64,000 nucleotides of DNA from an uncultured Allomuricauda sp. GTDB lineage: Bacteria; Bacteroidota; Bacteroidia; Flavobacteriales; Flavobacteriaceae. The notes under the pieces were generated by a model. That model saw nothing but the letters and a program-made list of their open reading frames with translations. It searched no databases and had not been told where the DNA came from. How positions within the stretch are numbered: the stretch's first letter is position 1; the number at the start of each line of letters is the position of its first letter. This document shows, piece after piece, positions 23,647 through 32,741 of the stretch. The stretch spans positions 186,001 to 250,000 of the forward strand of contig NZ_CANMUU010000003.1 of the NCBI RefSeq assembly GCF_947501165.1. The letters run 5' to 3'. The position numbers and the translations under genes are program-made.

Positions 23647-25317
23647 TTAATCCAAAATCGCTCCAATAGGTTTTCCCGTAGTGCCATTGGGAAAGGCTAT
23701 TCCTAATAAAGTAGAAATTGTCGGGGCTACATCTGGAATTTCGGTTCGATTGACAGTAGTACCCTTCTTAATTCCTTTTCCAAAGAACAAAAGTGGCACA
23801 TGGGTATCATAAATCATAGGGGTACCATGTGAAGAGCCAGTTCTTCCATATTGTGCAAAACCAGGTCTAGGAACAAAAAGAATATCACCTGAACGTTTTT
23901 GGTTATAGCCTTTCTGCAAAATAGAAGGAATTCCAGAAGTATATTCATTTTGCCACATTTGAAATGCAGTGTAAACTTGATTGACGTTTTCGTATCCCAA
24001 TAACTCAAAAGCAATTTCTACTTGGGCGTCATCCAAATCAATATCCAAATTCTCTATAACCTTGTGGTCCAAAAAAACCTGAAAATTAGAGATATTCATT
24101 ACTATGTCTGTTGTACCATATTTATATCTCAAAAACTCATTAAACCTTCCACGTATTCCTTCAAGGTCGATATACCCAGCTGGCACTTTTTGATCACGTA
24201 GATACGCCGGCACATGAACCGCTCCATGATCTGCGGTCAAAAACAAAGTATATTGCCCTACCCCTACCCTTTCATCTAGTGTATTGAGTATACGCTCTAA
24301 ATCCAAATCCAATCTAAGATAGGTATCTTGAATTTCCTTGGAGTTCACTCCATATTTATGACCAATATAATCAGTACTAGAAAAGCTTATCGCCAAAAAA
24401 TCGGTGACGCTATCAACGCCTAAGCCCTCTTTTTCAAGAGCTTTCAAAGCAAAATCCGCAGTGATGCTATTGCCGTAGGGTGTATATTTCAATATTTCGA
24501 AATCTTTTTCCTTACTTAACAGATTTGGGGTGTTATGGGGAAATGTGGGACTTACCTCATCCTCAAATGGAGTTTCATAGGCGTTGTTGTCAGAACCACT
24601 CTCAATATATGTGCTGATATCCTTTAAAGTATTCCATTCTTTTTTATACTGCTTAATGGCATCGGATGTGTTAAAATCATTGACCCATTCAGGAAGTTGT
24701 GACATATAGTAGGAACTGGTAATCCATTTTCCCACATCACCTCCTTCAAACCAGTAAGCAGCATTGGCCATATGTCCGCCTGGAAGCACGGCCCCTCTAT
24801 CTTTCAAAGCGATGGCGACAACCTTCCCCCGTTTCTGTGTGTGCAGACGTAATTGGTCGGTTATCGTTGTGGATAGCATCCGATGTGGTGACATTTTCCC
24901 GGCATTGGAAGATGTTCCTATGGAATTATACTCGCTGTCCCCAGCACAATACACCCCTAAATCCTGGGTTTTATCATACCAATTGTTACCTATAATGCCA
25001 TGCGTAGCAGGCGTGGTGCCCGTATACACTGAGGCGTGACCCGGACCTGTGCTTGTTGGAGCGTAATTAAAGTGATGATTTTTACAGTTAAAACCTTCCT
25101 TGACCAGACGCTTGAATCCTCCTTCACCATAATGACTCCAAAAACGAGTCAGATAATCATATCTCATTTGGTCTACAATAATACCTACAACCAATTTGGG
25201 TTTCTGCGCAACTTCAACAGCCTTTACCTCCGGTGTTTTTTTCTTATTACGCTGTGCTTGAACGCAAAAACTACTAAAAAGCACAACAATTAAAAGTATG
25301 AGGTTGTTTCTCTTCAC
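23647..25317 (-). CDS. PafA-like alkaline phosphatase, secreted
   Basis: Alkaline phosphatase/phosphodiesterase superfamily enzyme, 556 aa, with a signal peptide ending CVQAQ. The nucleophile Thr90 is in APTSTGPGHASVYTG; metal ligands are expected in VVGIIVDQMRYDY, FSSTDYIGHKYG and FLTADHGAVHVP. The layout and length match PafA, the phosphate-irrepressible phosphomonoesterase of Bacteroidota. It acts in the periplasm or outside to release phosphate from organic esters. It is transcribed from a -7 box at 25343-25350, divergent from the Mla-type genes, and convergent with the repeat protein, 22 bp away. Confidence 0.92.
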   Translation of the reverse strand: MKRNNLILLIVVLFSSFCVQAQRNKKKTPEVKAVEVAQKPKLVVGIIVDQMRYDYLTRFWSHYGEGGFKRLVKEGFNCKNHHFNYAPTSTGPGHASVYTGTTPATHGIIGNNWYDKTQDLGVYCAGDSEYNSIGTSSNAGKMSPHRMLSTTITDQLRLHTQKRGKVVAIALKDRGAVLPGGHMANAAYWFEGGDVGKWITSSYYMSQLPEWVNDFNTSDAIKQYKKEWNTLKDISTYIESGSDNNAYETPFEDEVSPTFPHNTPNLLSKEKDFEILKYTPYGNSITADFALKALEKEGLGVDSVTDFLAISFSSTDYIGHKYGVNSKEIQDTYLRLDLDLERILNTLDERVGVGQYTLFLTADHGAVHVPAYLRDQKVPAGYIDLEGIRGRFNEFLRYKYGTTDIVMNISNFQVFLDHKVIENLDIDLDDAQVEIAFELLGYENVNQVYTAFQMWQNEYTSGIPSILQKGYNQKRSGDILFVPRPGFAQYGRTGSSHGTPMIYDTHVPLLFFGKGIKKGTTVNRTEIPDVAPTISTLLGIAFPNGTTGKPIGAILD

Positions 25318-25342
25318 AATTTCTTTTTTTAAACAATAACGG

Positions 25343-25350
25343 CAAAGCTA
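25343..25350 (-). promoter_or_regulatory. -7 box for the PafA-like gene
   Basis: TAGCTTTG on the minus strand, matching TAnnTTTG, 25 nt before the start codon. A TTG occurs 22 nt upstream (25375-25373). Confidence 0.55.
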
Positions 25351-25415
25351 TCTAATATTCCAGTTTAAAACTCAATTGAAGGTTAAATACAAAGCAATAT
25401 TCTTATTTTTATCGA

Positions 25416-26153
25416 ATGAACTATCTGGAAGCGATTGGTAGATACTTCATCATGGTATGGGAAGTGTTTAAAAAACCTACCAAATGGCCAATCATGAGGT
25501 CCCTGATTCTCAAGGAAATTGATGAACTTATCTTTGGATCTCTGGGAATCATCATTTTCATCTCTTTTTTTATAGGTGGGGTGGTTACCATACAGACCGC
25601 ACTCAATTTGAATAGCCCACTTATACCAAAAAGTCTTATTGGTTTTGCCACTAGACAATCTGTTATTTTGGAATTTGCTCCCACCTTTACCTCTATCATC
25701 ATGGCAGGAAAAGTAGGCTCTTACATCACTTCGAGTATTGGAACCATGAAAGTAACGGAACAAATTGATGCGCTTGAAGTAATGGGGGTCAATTCATTAA
25801 ATTATCTTGTTTTTCCCAAGATAATTGCCATGTTGATGTATCCGTTTGCTGTGGCCCTTGCCATGTATGTTGGAATTTTCGGCGGTTGGATTGCTGGAGC
25901 TTTTGGAGGTTATGCCCCTAGTGGGGAGTTTGTTAAAGGGCTTCAACTCGACTTTATTCCATTCCATGTCACCTATGCTTTTATAAAAACCGTAGTTTTT
26001 GCCTTTGTTATAGCCACCATTCCCTCCTATCATGGTTTTTATATGAAGGGAGGCGCTTTGGAAGTTGGTAAGGCCAGCACGACTTCTTTTGTATGGACCA
26101 GTGTTGTCATCATTATATTAAACTATATTCTCACTCAATTACTTTTGGGCTAA
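25416..26153 (+). CDS. MlaE/YrbE-type ABC transporter permease
   Basis: Integral membrane permease, 245 aa, of the MlaE family that moves phospholipids between the bacterial membranes. Family marks are QSVILEFAPTFTSIIMAGKVGSYITSS and the EQIDALEVMGVNSLNYL segment that contacts the ATPase. It has five or six membrane helices. Its stop overlaps the ATG of the ATPase gene by one base (TAATG). The MCE-domain lipid-binding subunit (MlaD-like) is not in this window. A TATTTTTA sequence ends 4 nt before the ATG and could be an imperfect -7 box. Confidence 0.95.
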   Translation: MNYLEAIGRYFIMVWEVFKKPTKWPIMRSLILKEIDELIFGSLGIIIFISFFIGGVVTIQTALNLNSPLIPKSLIGFATRQSVILEFAPTFTSIIMAGKVGSYITSSIGTMKVTEQIDALEVMGVNSLNYLVFPKIIAMLMYPFAVALAMYVGIFGGWIAGAFGGYAPSGEFVKGLQLDFIPFHVTYAFIKTVVFAFVIATIPSYHGFYMKGGALEVGKASTTSFVWTSVVIIILNYILTQLLLG

Positions 26154-26920
26154 TGATTCAGGTTGAAGACATACACAAGTCGTTTGGAGAAACCCATGTT
26201 CTAAAGGGAATCACCACTAATTTTGAAAAAGGTAAAACCAATTTGGTCATAGGACAGAGTGGCTCTGGAAAAACTGTTTTTCTCAAATGTCTGCTTGGAC
26301 TTTTTGAACCGGAAAAAGGCAAAATTTGTTATAATGGACAGTTTTATTCTGAACTTTCCATAAGCGAACGAAGGGATTTACGACAGGAAATGGGTATGGT
26401 TTTTCAAGGTAGTGCACTCTTTGATTCCATGACTGTTGAAGGTAATGTGATGTTTCCTCTGGAAATGTTCACCAAGCAGACTCGAGCAGAAATGAAGGAC
26501 CGGGTTGACTTTGTATTGGAAAGGGTAAATCTAGTGGACGCACACAAAAAATTCCCTTCGGAAATATCTGGTGGAATGAAGAAACGGGTAGCTATAGCTA
26601 GGGCCATTGTAATGAATCCAAAGTATTTGTTTTGTGATGAGCCCAACTCGGGTTTGGATCCTAAAACTGCCATTTTAATAGATAATCTAATCCAAGAAAT
26701 AACTAAAGAATACAACATTACCACTGTAATCAATACCCATGATATGAATTCCGTTATGGAAATTGGAGAGAAAATTATTTTTCTGAAAAACGGATATAAA
26801 GAATGGGAAGGCACTAATAAAGAAATCTTCAAAACAGATAATGAAGCTGTAACTAATTTTGTCTATTCTTCCGAATTGTTCAAAAAGGTACGGCAAATGT
26901 ATATTGAAGAAAGAAACTAA
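26153..26920 (+). CDS. MlaF-type ABC transporter ATP-binding protein
   Basis: ATPase partner of the upstream permease, 255 aa. Walker A is GQSGSGKTVF, the signature is EISGGMKKRVAIAR, Walker B is YLFCDEPNSGLDP and the switch His is in VINTHDM. Translation starts at the ATG at 26153, which overlaps the permease stop by one base; an upstream TTG frame would intrude 60 bases into that gene. It probably powers retrograde or anterograde lipid transport at the inner membrane. The next gene, on the other strand, begins at the very next base. Confidence 0.95.
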   Translation: MIQVEDIHKSFGETHVLKGITTNFEKGKTNLVIGQSGSGKTVFLKCLLGLFEPEKGKICYNGQFYSELSISERRDLRQEMGMVFQGSALFDSMTVEGNVMFPLEMFTKQTRAEMKDRVDFVLERVNLVDAHKKFPSEISGGMKKRVAIARAIVMNPKYLFCDEPNSGLDPKTAILIDNLIQEITKEYNITTVINTHDMNSVMEIGEKIIFLKNGYKEWEGTNKEIFKTDNEAVTNFVYSSELFKKVRQMYIEERN

Positions 26921-28375
26921 TCAAGGTTCCACTTCCTTAACCACCACAGTTTTATCGCCTAAGCGGATTTTTAACCAATCATTGATTTTTTTCAGCTCCG
27001 TTTCGCGTTCTTTTTTTCTAACGGTTTTATTCCATTTCAATTCAAAGACCGGGATTGTATCTGTTTTCTTAAAATCCGTTTGTAATTGATAGGAAAAACT
27101 CATTTGATCCACGTTTTGGTAATTGGCTTTTAACTCTTGTCCTATATTTCCAAAAGGTATTTGTTTTGAAGTATTTTTGGTCAAATCTGCCACGGTTTGC
27201 TCCAATAACCGAATTTGTTCATCTTTATTCAAAAGCTCTGCCTTGTTCTTTTCATAAAGCTCACTCACATAATTAAACTTTTCTTCTGAATCATCCCTTC
27301 CCCCCTGCAATACCCTAAACTCTGCATCTTGAAGTCTGGAGTATTGGTTTTTCCGCGTTCGCCAGGTATTGATAACATTTTCGGGAATCAATTCATCTCC
27401 CATGCAAACCAATTCAATCAATGGTGTTTCTCCATCTCGGAACTCTAACTTAGTTAGATTGTCCACATACCGGCCAGATGTACTGAATTGATAAACTTCT
27501 ATAGTCTCCCTTAAAAACTCCTGAGCCTGCTTTCTAAATAAAGACTCTTGAAACACACTGTAGAAGGTAATTCCAGCAGGAATCATAACAGCAATCCCAG
27601 CTATAGAAGCCACTCTTGCGATGAATCGACGCCTTTGGGAATTTGCATAACGCACCATTGGAAATCGTAAGAACTTAACCACCAAGAACGTGGCCAATCC
27701 AATGAACATGGTGTTAATTATAAACAGATACATGGCACCAGAAGCATACTCCAATTTTCCAATGGCCAAACCAAAACCTACCGTACATAAGGGGGGCATA
27801 AGCGCTGTGGCAATGGCAACACCAAAAATAACACTGGCAATAGTTCCCTTTTTTGCTCTAGCTATCACCAAGGCCAAACCTCCAAAAAAAGCAATCAAAA
27901 CATCGCGGATATCCGGTTTTGTTCGTGCCAGTAACTCAGAAGATTCATCCCGTAATGGAAACAAGTAGAAAAACAAAAATGCAGTTACCACACTGAGCAC
28001 GACCATCACAGCGAAGTTCTTCAAAGACCGCCTGAGCGTATCGATATCATTTATCGCCAATGACAAGCCCATCCCCAATATTGGGCCCATTAAGGGAGAA
28101 ATCAACATGGCTCCAATTACCACAGCAGTGGAATTGGCATTTAATCCAATGGATGCTATAAAAATGGAGCAAATGAGAATCCATGAGGTATGTCCCTTAA
28201 ATGGGATATCAGCAATAATAGATTCTTTGGTGGCCACAGCATCCGTGTTGGAGCGTATTTCCAAAAGATCGGAAAGAAACCTTAGGCCACTACCCAAAAG
28301 GCCTTTAAAATCCTTTTTTACCTCATCCCCACTATCCTGAGATTTGGGGTCACCAGCGAATAAATTCTCACTCAT
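26921..28375 (-). CDS. DUF389 (TIGR00341) membrane protein
   Basis: 484-aa integral membrane protein of the DUF389 family. The conserved core is GANSTAVVIGAMLISPLMGPILGMGLSLA, seen here as NSTAVVIGAMLISPLMGPIL, and VIFGVAIATALMPPLCTVGFG. About seven membrane helices fill residues 60-290; the last 200 residues are soluble and partly coiled coil. Family function is unknown. It is 2 nt downstream of the manC-like gene and probably co-transcribed with it. Its stop abuts the convergent MlaF stop with no spacer, so there is no room for separate terminators. Confidence 0.9.
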   Translation of the reverse strand: MSENLFAGDPKSQDSGDEVKKDFKGLLGSGLRFLSDLLEIRSNTDAVATKESIIADIPFKGHTSWILICSIFIASIGLNANSTAVVIGAMLISPLMGPILGMGLSLAINDIDTLRRSLKNFAVMVVLSVVTAFLFFYLFPLRDESSELLARTKPDIRDVLIAFFGGLALVIARAKKGTIASVIFGVAIATALMPPLCTVGFGLAIGKLEYASGAMYLFIINTMFIGLATFLVVKFLRFPMVRYANSQRRRFIARVASIAGIAVMIPAGITFYSVFQESLFRKQAQEFLRETIEVYQFSTSGRYVDNLTKLEFRDGETPLIELVCMGDELIPENVINTWRTRKNQYSRLQDAEFRVLQGGRDDSEEKFNYVSELYEKNKAELLNKDEQIRLLEQTVADLTKNTSKQIPFGNIGQELKANYQNVDQMSFSYQLQTDFKKTDTIPVFELKWNKTVRKKERETELKKINDWLKIRLGDKTVVVKEVEP

Positions 28376-28377
28376 AT

Positions 28378-29457
28378 TTATGCGTATTCTTCTCCAAATT
28401 GATCTTTTACTTTACCAAGCACCTTTTTAATATCCTGCTGTTTGGCTTTGGGGTATATGAGAAGTACATCTTCCTTATCAACAATAATATAATCTTCTAA
28501 ACCATCCACAACAACAATCTTATTTGAGGAAGTTCTAATCATATTGTTTTGGGCGTTCTGCAGCAAGGTTCTACAGTTTACAACTGCATTCTCTTCACTG
28601 TCTTTATCCAATTTGTCGTACAAAGCACCCCATGTACCCAAATCGTTCCAATCAAAACTGGCGGGTAGGGTATAAATAGACTTGGACTGTTCCAAGATAG
28701 CATAATCAATGGAGATGTTCTCCGCCTTGGCATAGTTTTCCTGTATAAACTCAGCTTCATCAGGAGTGTTATAGCATGAAAAACCACCTTGAAACAATTC
28801 GTATTGTCCAGGCTGGTAATTTTTAAATGCATCAACTATGGTTCTCACGCTCCACATAAATATTCCGGCATTCCATAAAAAATTTCCCTGAGCCAGAAAC
28901 TCTTTGGCGGTTTCATAATCAGGTTTCTCTCTGAATTGTGACACTTTTTTAAGCTTTTGGCCACCTTCCTTTTCAAATTCAATATAGCCAAAACCTGTGT
29001 TGGGAAATGTTGGCCGAATACCAAGAGTACATAATGCCGATTCCTGCTCACACTTATCAAAACAGAGTTTTACATCATTCGCAAAAGCTTCTTCATCCTC
29101 AATCCAATGATCACTGGGTGCCACGACCATTACAGCGTTAGGATTCATTTTTTGAATCTTTAAAGAGGCATACAAAATGCAGGGAGAAGTATTACGCATG
29201 GCTGGCTCCAAAACAACTTGATTTTGTTTTACCATAGGCAATTGCTCTAAAACCAAATCATTGTAGCGTTCATTGGTCAGAATGAGTATGTTTTCTGTTG
29301 GGATAAATTGGTTGAGGCGGTCAAACGTTTTTTGGATAAGTGTTTTTCCCGTTCCCAGCATATCATGGAACTGTTTGGGATAAGAAGAGGTGCTCACCGG
29401 CCAGAACCGAGACCCTACCCCTCCCGCCATTAAAATGGCATAATAGTTTTTGTTCAT
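28378..29457 (-). CDS. Mannose-1-phosphate guanylyltransferase
   Basis: Nucleotidyltransferase making GDP-mannose from mannose-1-phosphate and GTP, for polysaccharide or glycoprotein sugars. The GT-A fold start MAGGVGSRFWPVSTSSYPKQ holds the nucleotide-binding signature. VMVVAPSDHWI and FREKPDYETAKEFL are further family motifs. At 359 aa it is the short ManC-type form without the phosphomannose isomerase domain. It follows the SprT-like gene by 78 nt on the same strand and precedes the DUF389 gene by 2 nt. Confidence 0.94.
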   Translation of the reverse strand: MNKNYYAILMAGGVGSRFWPVSTSSYPKQFHDMLGTGKTLIQKTFDRLNQFIPTENILILTNERYNDLVLEQLPMVKQNQVVLEPAMRNTSPCILYASLKIQKMNPNAVMVVAPSDHWIEDEEAFANDVKLCFDKCEQESALCTLGIRPTFPNTGFGYIEFEKEGGQKLKKVSQFREKPDYETAKEFLAQGNFLWNAGIFMWSVRTIVDAFKNYQPGQYELFQGGFSCYNTPDEAEFIQENYAKAENISIDYAILEQSKSIYTLPASFDWNDLGTWGALYDKLDKDSEENAVVNCRTLLQNAQNNMIRTSSNKIVVVDGLEDYIIVDKEDVLLIYPKAKQQDIKKVLGKVKDQFGEEYA

Positions 29458-29535
29458 ATTGGTTTTACTTTGTAGTTCCTGCCACCACAGGAGTCTGCTA
29501 ATATTTTTAATTCCGCACCAAGTGCAGAATGCTAT

Positions 29536-30135
29536 TTATTGTATCAATTCGACCTCTGCATTGGGTTGAAACAAATATACCTTGCCTGTATTCAATTCAA
29601 CACATTCAAAACGTTTAATTCGTTTTTTACCCTTTTTGAACAACTTTCCGTTGTACAGACGAAATGTACTTCCCATAGGTATTTCAAAAATATATTGATT
29701 TTTACGTTCTTCTGGGTCAAAAGCCTTAAGGGCAATGGACAAGCGAGCGTCTGTACTGCTACTTGCTTTTGGGTTTTTAAAATGATTGGCAATTATTGGA
29801 AGTAATTGAGATGGGAAAATCTCGGGTCGGATAAAGGGAAGCATCAAACGTTGAAAGGTTTGTTTCCATTCCACTCCATGAGGTTTAATATAACGGCCAT
29901 ACGTTTCAAAAGCCACTAAATGAGCGATTTCATGAACTAGAGTAATAAGAAATCGATATGAGTTCAGTGAGGCATTCACCGTGATTTGATGTCCACCATT
30001 GGGAAGTTTTCTATAATCTCCGTGACGCGTAACCCTATGATTAACAATTTTCAAATGCACCTCATACGTTTTGATAAGCTCAAAACAGGGCTCCACTGCC
30101 CTTTCGGGTAAATATTTGCTTAGTGTAGCATTCAC
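29536..30135 (-). CDS. SprT-like zinc metalloprotein (GTG start)
   Basis: 199-aa SprT-domain protein with the zinc motif LVHEIAHLVA and a downstream His in IKPHGVEWKQTF. Eukaryotic relatives repair DNA-protein crosslinks; the bacterial role is unclear. The reading frame begins with GTG at 30135. The only nearby ATG (30131) is out of frame and hits a stop after three codons, and no upstream in-frame ATG exists. The -7 box at 30148-30141 ends only 5 nt before the GTG, so the message is probably leaderless. It is divergent from a small lipoprotein gene. Confidence 0.9.
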   Translation of the reverse strand: MNATLSKYLPERAVEPCFELIKTYEVHLKIVNHRVTRHGDYRKLPNGGHQITVNASLNSYRFLITLVHEIAHLVAFETYGRYIKPHGVEWKQTFQRLMLPFIRPEIFPSQLLPIIANHFKNPKASSSTDARLSIALKAFDPEERKNQYIFEIPMGSTFRLYNGKLFKKGKKRIKRFECVELNTGKVYLFQPNAEVELIQ

Positions 30136-30140
30136 GTATT

Positions 30141-30148
30141 CAAAATTA
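30141..30148 (-). promoter_or_regulatory. -7 box for the SprT-like gene
   Basis: TAATTTTG on the minus strand (TAnnTTTG), 5 nt before the GTG start. No clear -33 partner. Confidence 0.5.
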
Positions 30149-30168
30149 GGGGTTTATGAATTATCATT

Positions 30169-30176
30169 TACATTTG
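30169..30176 (+). promoter_or_regulatory. -7 box for the 30183 lipoprotein gene
   Basis: TACATTTG (TAnnTTTG), 6 nt before the ATG at 30183. It is 20 bp from the divergent box, so the two polymerase sites overlap. Confidence 0.5.
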
Positions 30177-30182
30177 TCACCT

Positions 30183-30764
30183 ATGAAAAATACTTCCTTG
30201 AGTTTATTGTTAGCAGCTATTGTTTGTTTAGTCGGCTGTAAAAATAATGACAAAGATGTAGCATCTGTCGAAGTAGCCAAAGCCTACTATAAGTCTTTGA
30301 ATAGTTCCAATCTAAAAAAACTTTCCTCTCTCCTTACTGATAGTATAATCTGTAAAGAATTGGATTACGAAGCTTCTTTTTCGAAAGATGGATATAAAGA
30401 GTTGCAACGCTGGGATTCCGTTTTTCAACCTACTTATAAAATTCTTGAGATTCAAGAGGTCGATGGAGAGGTAAAATCAAAAATTTCTAAAGCCTGTTTA
30501 CGAACGCTTTTTTTGAACGGGGAACCTGTTGTCACAAAAGAAACCATTTCTTTTAAAAATGGAAAGATTAAAAGAGTGAGCATTGATAAATATGTGGTTT
30601 TTAATTGGAAACGTTGGGATTCGGTACGTAGCCGTTTAGTTAATTATATTGATGAAAATCAACCGGAATTGAACGGTTTTCTATATAATCAAACTGTAGA
30701 GGGAGCCTTAAACTATACCGAAGCCGTTCAATTGTTTAATAAAAGTAAAGAATCGGAGGAGTAA
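30183..30764 (+). CDS. Small lipoprotein, possible NTF2-like fold
   Basis: 193-aa lipoprotein with lipobox CLVGC (Cys19 from the ATG at 30183). A start at 30156 would add nine residues in front of the signal peptide and lies upstream of the -7 box, so it is rejected. The mature part begins VAKAYYKSLNSSNLKKLSSLLTDSI, a pattern seen in NTF2/SnoaL-like folds. No catalytic motif is recognised. It ends 3 nt before the stop of the convergent SDR gene. Confidence 0.8.
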   Translation: MKNTSLSLLLAAIVCLVGCKNNDKDVASVEVAKAYYKSLNSSNLKKLSSLLTDSIICKELDYEASFSKDGYKELQRWDSVFQPTYKILEIQEVDGEVKSKISKACLRTLFLNGEPVVTKETISFKNGKIKRVSIDKYVVFNWKRWDSVRSRLVNYIDENQPELNGFLYNQTVEGALNYTEAVQLFNKSKESEE

Positions 30765-30767
30765 CCT

Positions 30768-31445
30768 TTAAGGTGTACTGTTACTTACTTGCAACAGTTT
30801 TCCATTGTAAAATTGATGCCCTGTGAGTGCAAAGTTCTTGATATAGTTAGCCATTTCCAATGCGGTAACTGGAGCTTCATAGCCCGGAAACGCTTCGGCC
30901 AACATCTCGGTCTGTACCGCACCTATCGCTAAAACATTGAAACTTGGACCACTTTCTTTGAATTCTTCGGCCCAGAGTTCCGTTAGAGTAATGACCGCTC
31001 CCTTGCTTGAGCTGTAAGCGGATAATCCAGGAAACTTAAGACTGCCCTGTACTCCTCCCATGGAACTTATGGTAACAACATGTCCATCTTTGGACATTTT
31101 AGGTAAGACCGTTTTGGTTGTTTCCGCTACCCCAAAAACATTGACCCCATATACTTTTTTAAAGTCTTCCATCTCAGTCTCTAACAAGGGTTTATTCAAA
31201 AAGCTGCCCGCATTATTGATGAGTACATCCACGGACGACCAATCTTCCAAAACACTTTTTAATTGACTAAAGTCATCTGGACTGCCTAAATCAAATGGAA
31301 AGGCTTCAACATTGGGCAATTGCAAGTCCAATACTGGTTTATCATTTCGAGATAGCGCTAAAACTTGATGCCCTTCTTCGGCAAAAAGTTTTACCAACTC
31401 AAAGCCTATGCCCCTGCTTGTTCCCGTGATTATAATGTTTGCCAT
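30768..31445 (-). CDS. Short-chain dehydrogenase/reductase
   Basis: Classical NAD(P)-dependent SDR, 225 aa. The cofactor motif is TGTSRGIG (residues 7-14), the NNAG motif is LINNAGS, and the catalytic Ser, Tyr and Lys appear in VVTISSMGG and YSSSKGA. The C-terminal part is shorter than in most SDRs. The substrate cannot be inferred. It is separated from the upstream M28 gene by a strong terminator, so it should have its own promoter; no TAnnTTTG box was found. Confidence 0.92.
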   Translation of the reverse strand: MANIIITGTSRGIGFELVKLFAEEGHQVLALSRNDKPVLDLQLPNVEAFPFDLGSPDDFSQLKSVLEDWSSVDVLINNAGSFLNKPLLETEMEDFKKVYGVNVFGVAETTKTVLPKMSKDGHVVTISSMGGVQGSLKFPGLSAYSSSKGAVITLTELWAEEFKESGPSFNVLAIGAVQTEMLAEAFPGYEAPVTALEMANYIKNFALTGHQFYNGKLLQVSNSTP

Positions 31446-31499
31446 TACTTGGTATGTATATTAAATCTTACTGGTCATTTCAAATCTTTGGAAAAGAAT

Positions 31500-31527
31500 G
31501 AGAAATCTCGAGGTTTCGAGATTTCTC
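31500..31527 (-). terminator. Strong hairpin terminator after the M28 peptidase gene
   Basis: Perfect 12-bp stem GAGAAATCTCGA/TCGAGATTTCTC with a GGTT loop, then a T-rich stretch (ATTCTTTTCC on the minus strand). It is 26 nt past the M28 stop. Confidence 0.75.
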
Positions 31528-31552
31528 CCATACGGTCGAAATAACATATTAG

Positions 31553-32596
31553 TTAATTCATCTTGACTACTTGGTCAGGAGCGTTGGAGATACCTTCCAC
31601 AACCGGAATAAGTTTGTTAACCAAAGTAGCCATATGTTCAAAATCCATCAACTCGTTTTCGTCACCTACACGGTGGTAGAACATAAAATTAGTGAAGTCA
31701 AACGTACAAAAGGTATGTGAGGGTACTCCAAAATGTTGGTAAAAAGGATAGTTGTCCGAGCGTTGGAACAAATTATATTCTTTGGCCGTTGGTAGAAAGC
31801 CCACCAAGTTCTCCTTGGCATACTTATTTATTACCTCAGCCAAATTTGATTTTTTATATCCTGTGATATAGGTTAAGTAATCCTTCCCTCGCAAAGGGAC
31901 GCCCGTCATCTCAAAATTGAGCATCGCATATAAATTAAGGTCTTCTTCTTTCATATTTTTTGCCATATGTTTAGAACCTAACAAGCCTTTTTCTTCTGCA
32001 CTGAACAGAGCAAAAATCAAGCTCCTTTTATTCGTCTTCTTCTCTCCAAAATACCTGGCTAATTCCAACACAGAAGTGGTTCCAGAGGCATTGTCATTAG
32101 CGCCGTTAGCTATGGCATCCCCATTTTCAATTTTAATTATTCCAATATGGTCGTAGTGGGCCCCAATTATGATGTATTCCTTCTTCAATTCTGGGTCTGA
32201 GCCTTCTACCACACCCAAAACATTGTAAGACGTTTTGTTAAAATTGGTTAAGGTGTCTCGATAAGATTCGTAATATGGAGCTACTTGATTTGATTGAAGA
32301 AAATCTTCAATATACCGAGCAGCTTTTTCAATGCCTTCACTTCCTGAATCACGGCCTTTCAAATCATCCGAAGCAAGAAAACTCATGTGGGTTTCTATAG
32401 TTTTGGCATCCACAAATGGAATTCTCGCCATTTCATTGGCATCAGCTTTAAGACCTTCAGGGCCACCTATATTCTGAGCTTGTGGTTTCCAATGGGGACT
32501 GATGGGGTCAGTTTCAATCCGCTCAGGTGTTTGCGTGGTCTTGCATGAAGCCATCAACACGCAAAACGCTAGGCATGCTAGTTTATTAAAATTCAT
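31553..32596 (-). CDS. M28-family metallopeptidase lipoprotein
   Basis: Zinc aminopeptidase-like lipoprotein, 347 aa, with lipobox LMASC (Cys18). The M28 metal-binding residues are recognisable in IIGAHYDHIG, NGANDNASGT, SAEEKGLLGS and the late FYQHFGVPSHTF. The family removes N-terminal amino acids or acts on related amides. It is anchored in the cell envelope. It sits between the pyruvate dehydrogenase terminator, which it follows, and its own terminator, so it is monocistronic with a -7 box at 32669-32676. Confidence 0.93.
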   Translation of the reverse strand: MNFNKLACLAFCVLMASCKTTQTPERIETDPISPHWKPQAQNIGGPEGLKADANEMARIPFVDAKTIETHMSFLASDDLKGRDSGSEGIEKAARYIEDFLQSNQVAPYYESYRDTLTNFNKTSYNVLGVVEGSDPELKKEYIIIGAHYDHIGIIKIENGDAIANGANDNASGTTSVLELARYFGEKKTNKRSLIFALFSAEEKGLLGSKHMAKNMKEEDLNLYAMLNFEMTGVPLRGKDYLTYITGYKKSNLAEVINKYAKENLVGFLPTAKEYNLFQRSDNYPFYQHFGVPSHTFCTFDFTNFMFYHRVGDENELMDFEHMATLVNKLIPVVEGISNAPDQVVKMN

Positions 32597-32668
32597 TGTC
32601 TATTTTTCTTAAATTAGGATGTACCTATTCTATTTACTTTAATTAATCAAATAACCACCAGGTTCTAT

Positions 32669-32676
32669 CAAATCTA
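32669..32676 (-). promoter_or_regulatory. -7 box for the M28 gene
   Basis: TAGATTTG on the minus strand (TAnnTTTG), just past the pdh terminator and about 72 nt before the M28 start codon. Confidence 0.5.
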
Positions 32677-32683
32677 AACTAAA

Positions 32684-32712
32684 AAAAGTATCTCTATCCC
32701 AGAGATACTTTT
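32684..32712 (-). terminator. Terminator after the pdh E2 gene
   Basis: Stem AAAAGTATCTCT/AGAGATACTTTT with a 5-nt loop; on the minus strand it is followed by more T. It lies 30 nt past the E2 stop. Confidence 0.8.
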
Positions 32713-32741
32713 CAGTATGTAGTTTTATTTCGTCATTAATT

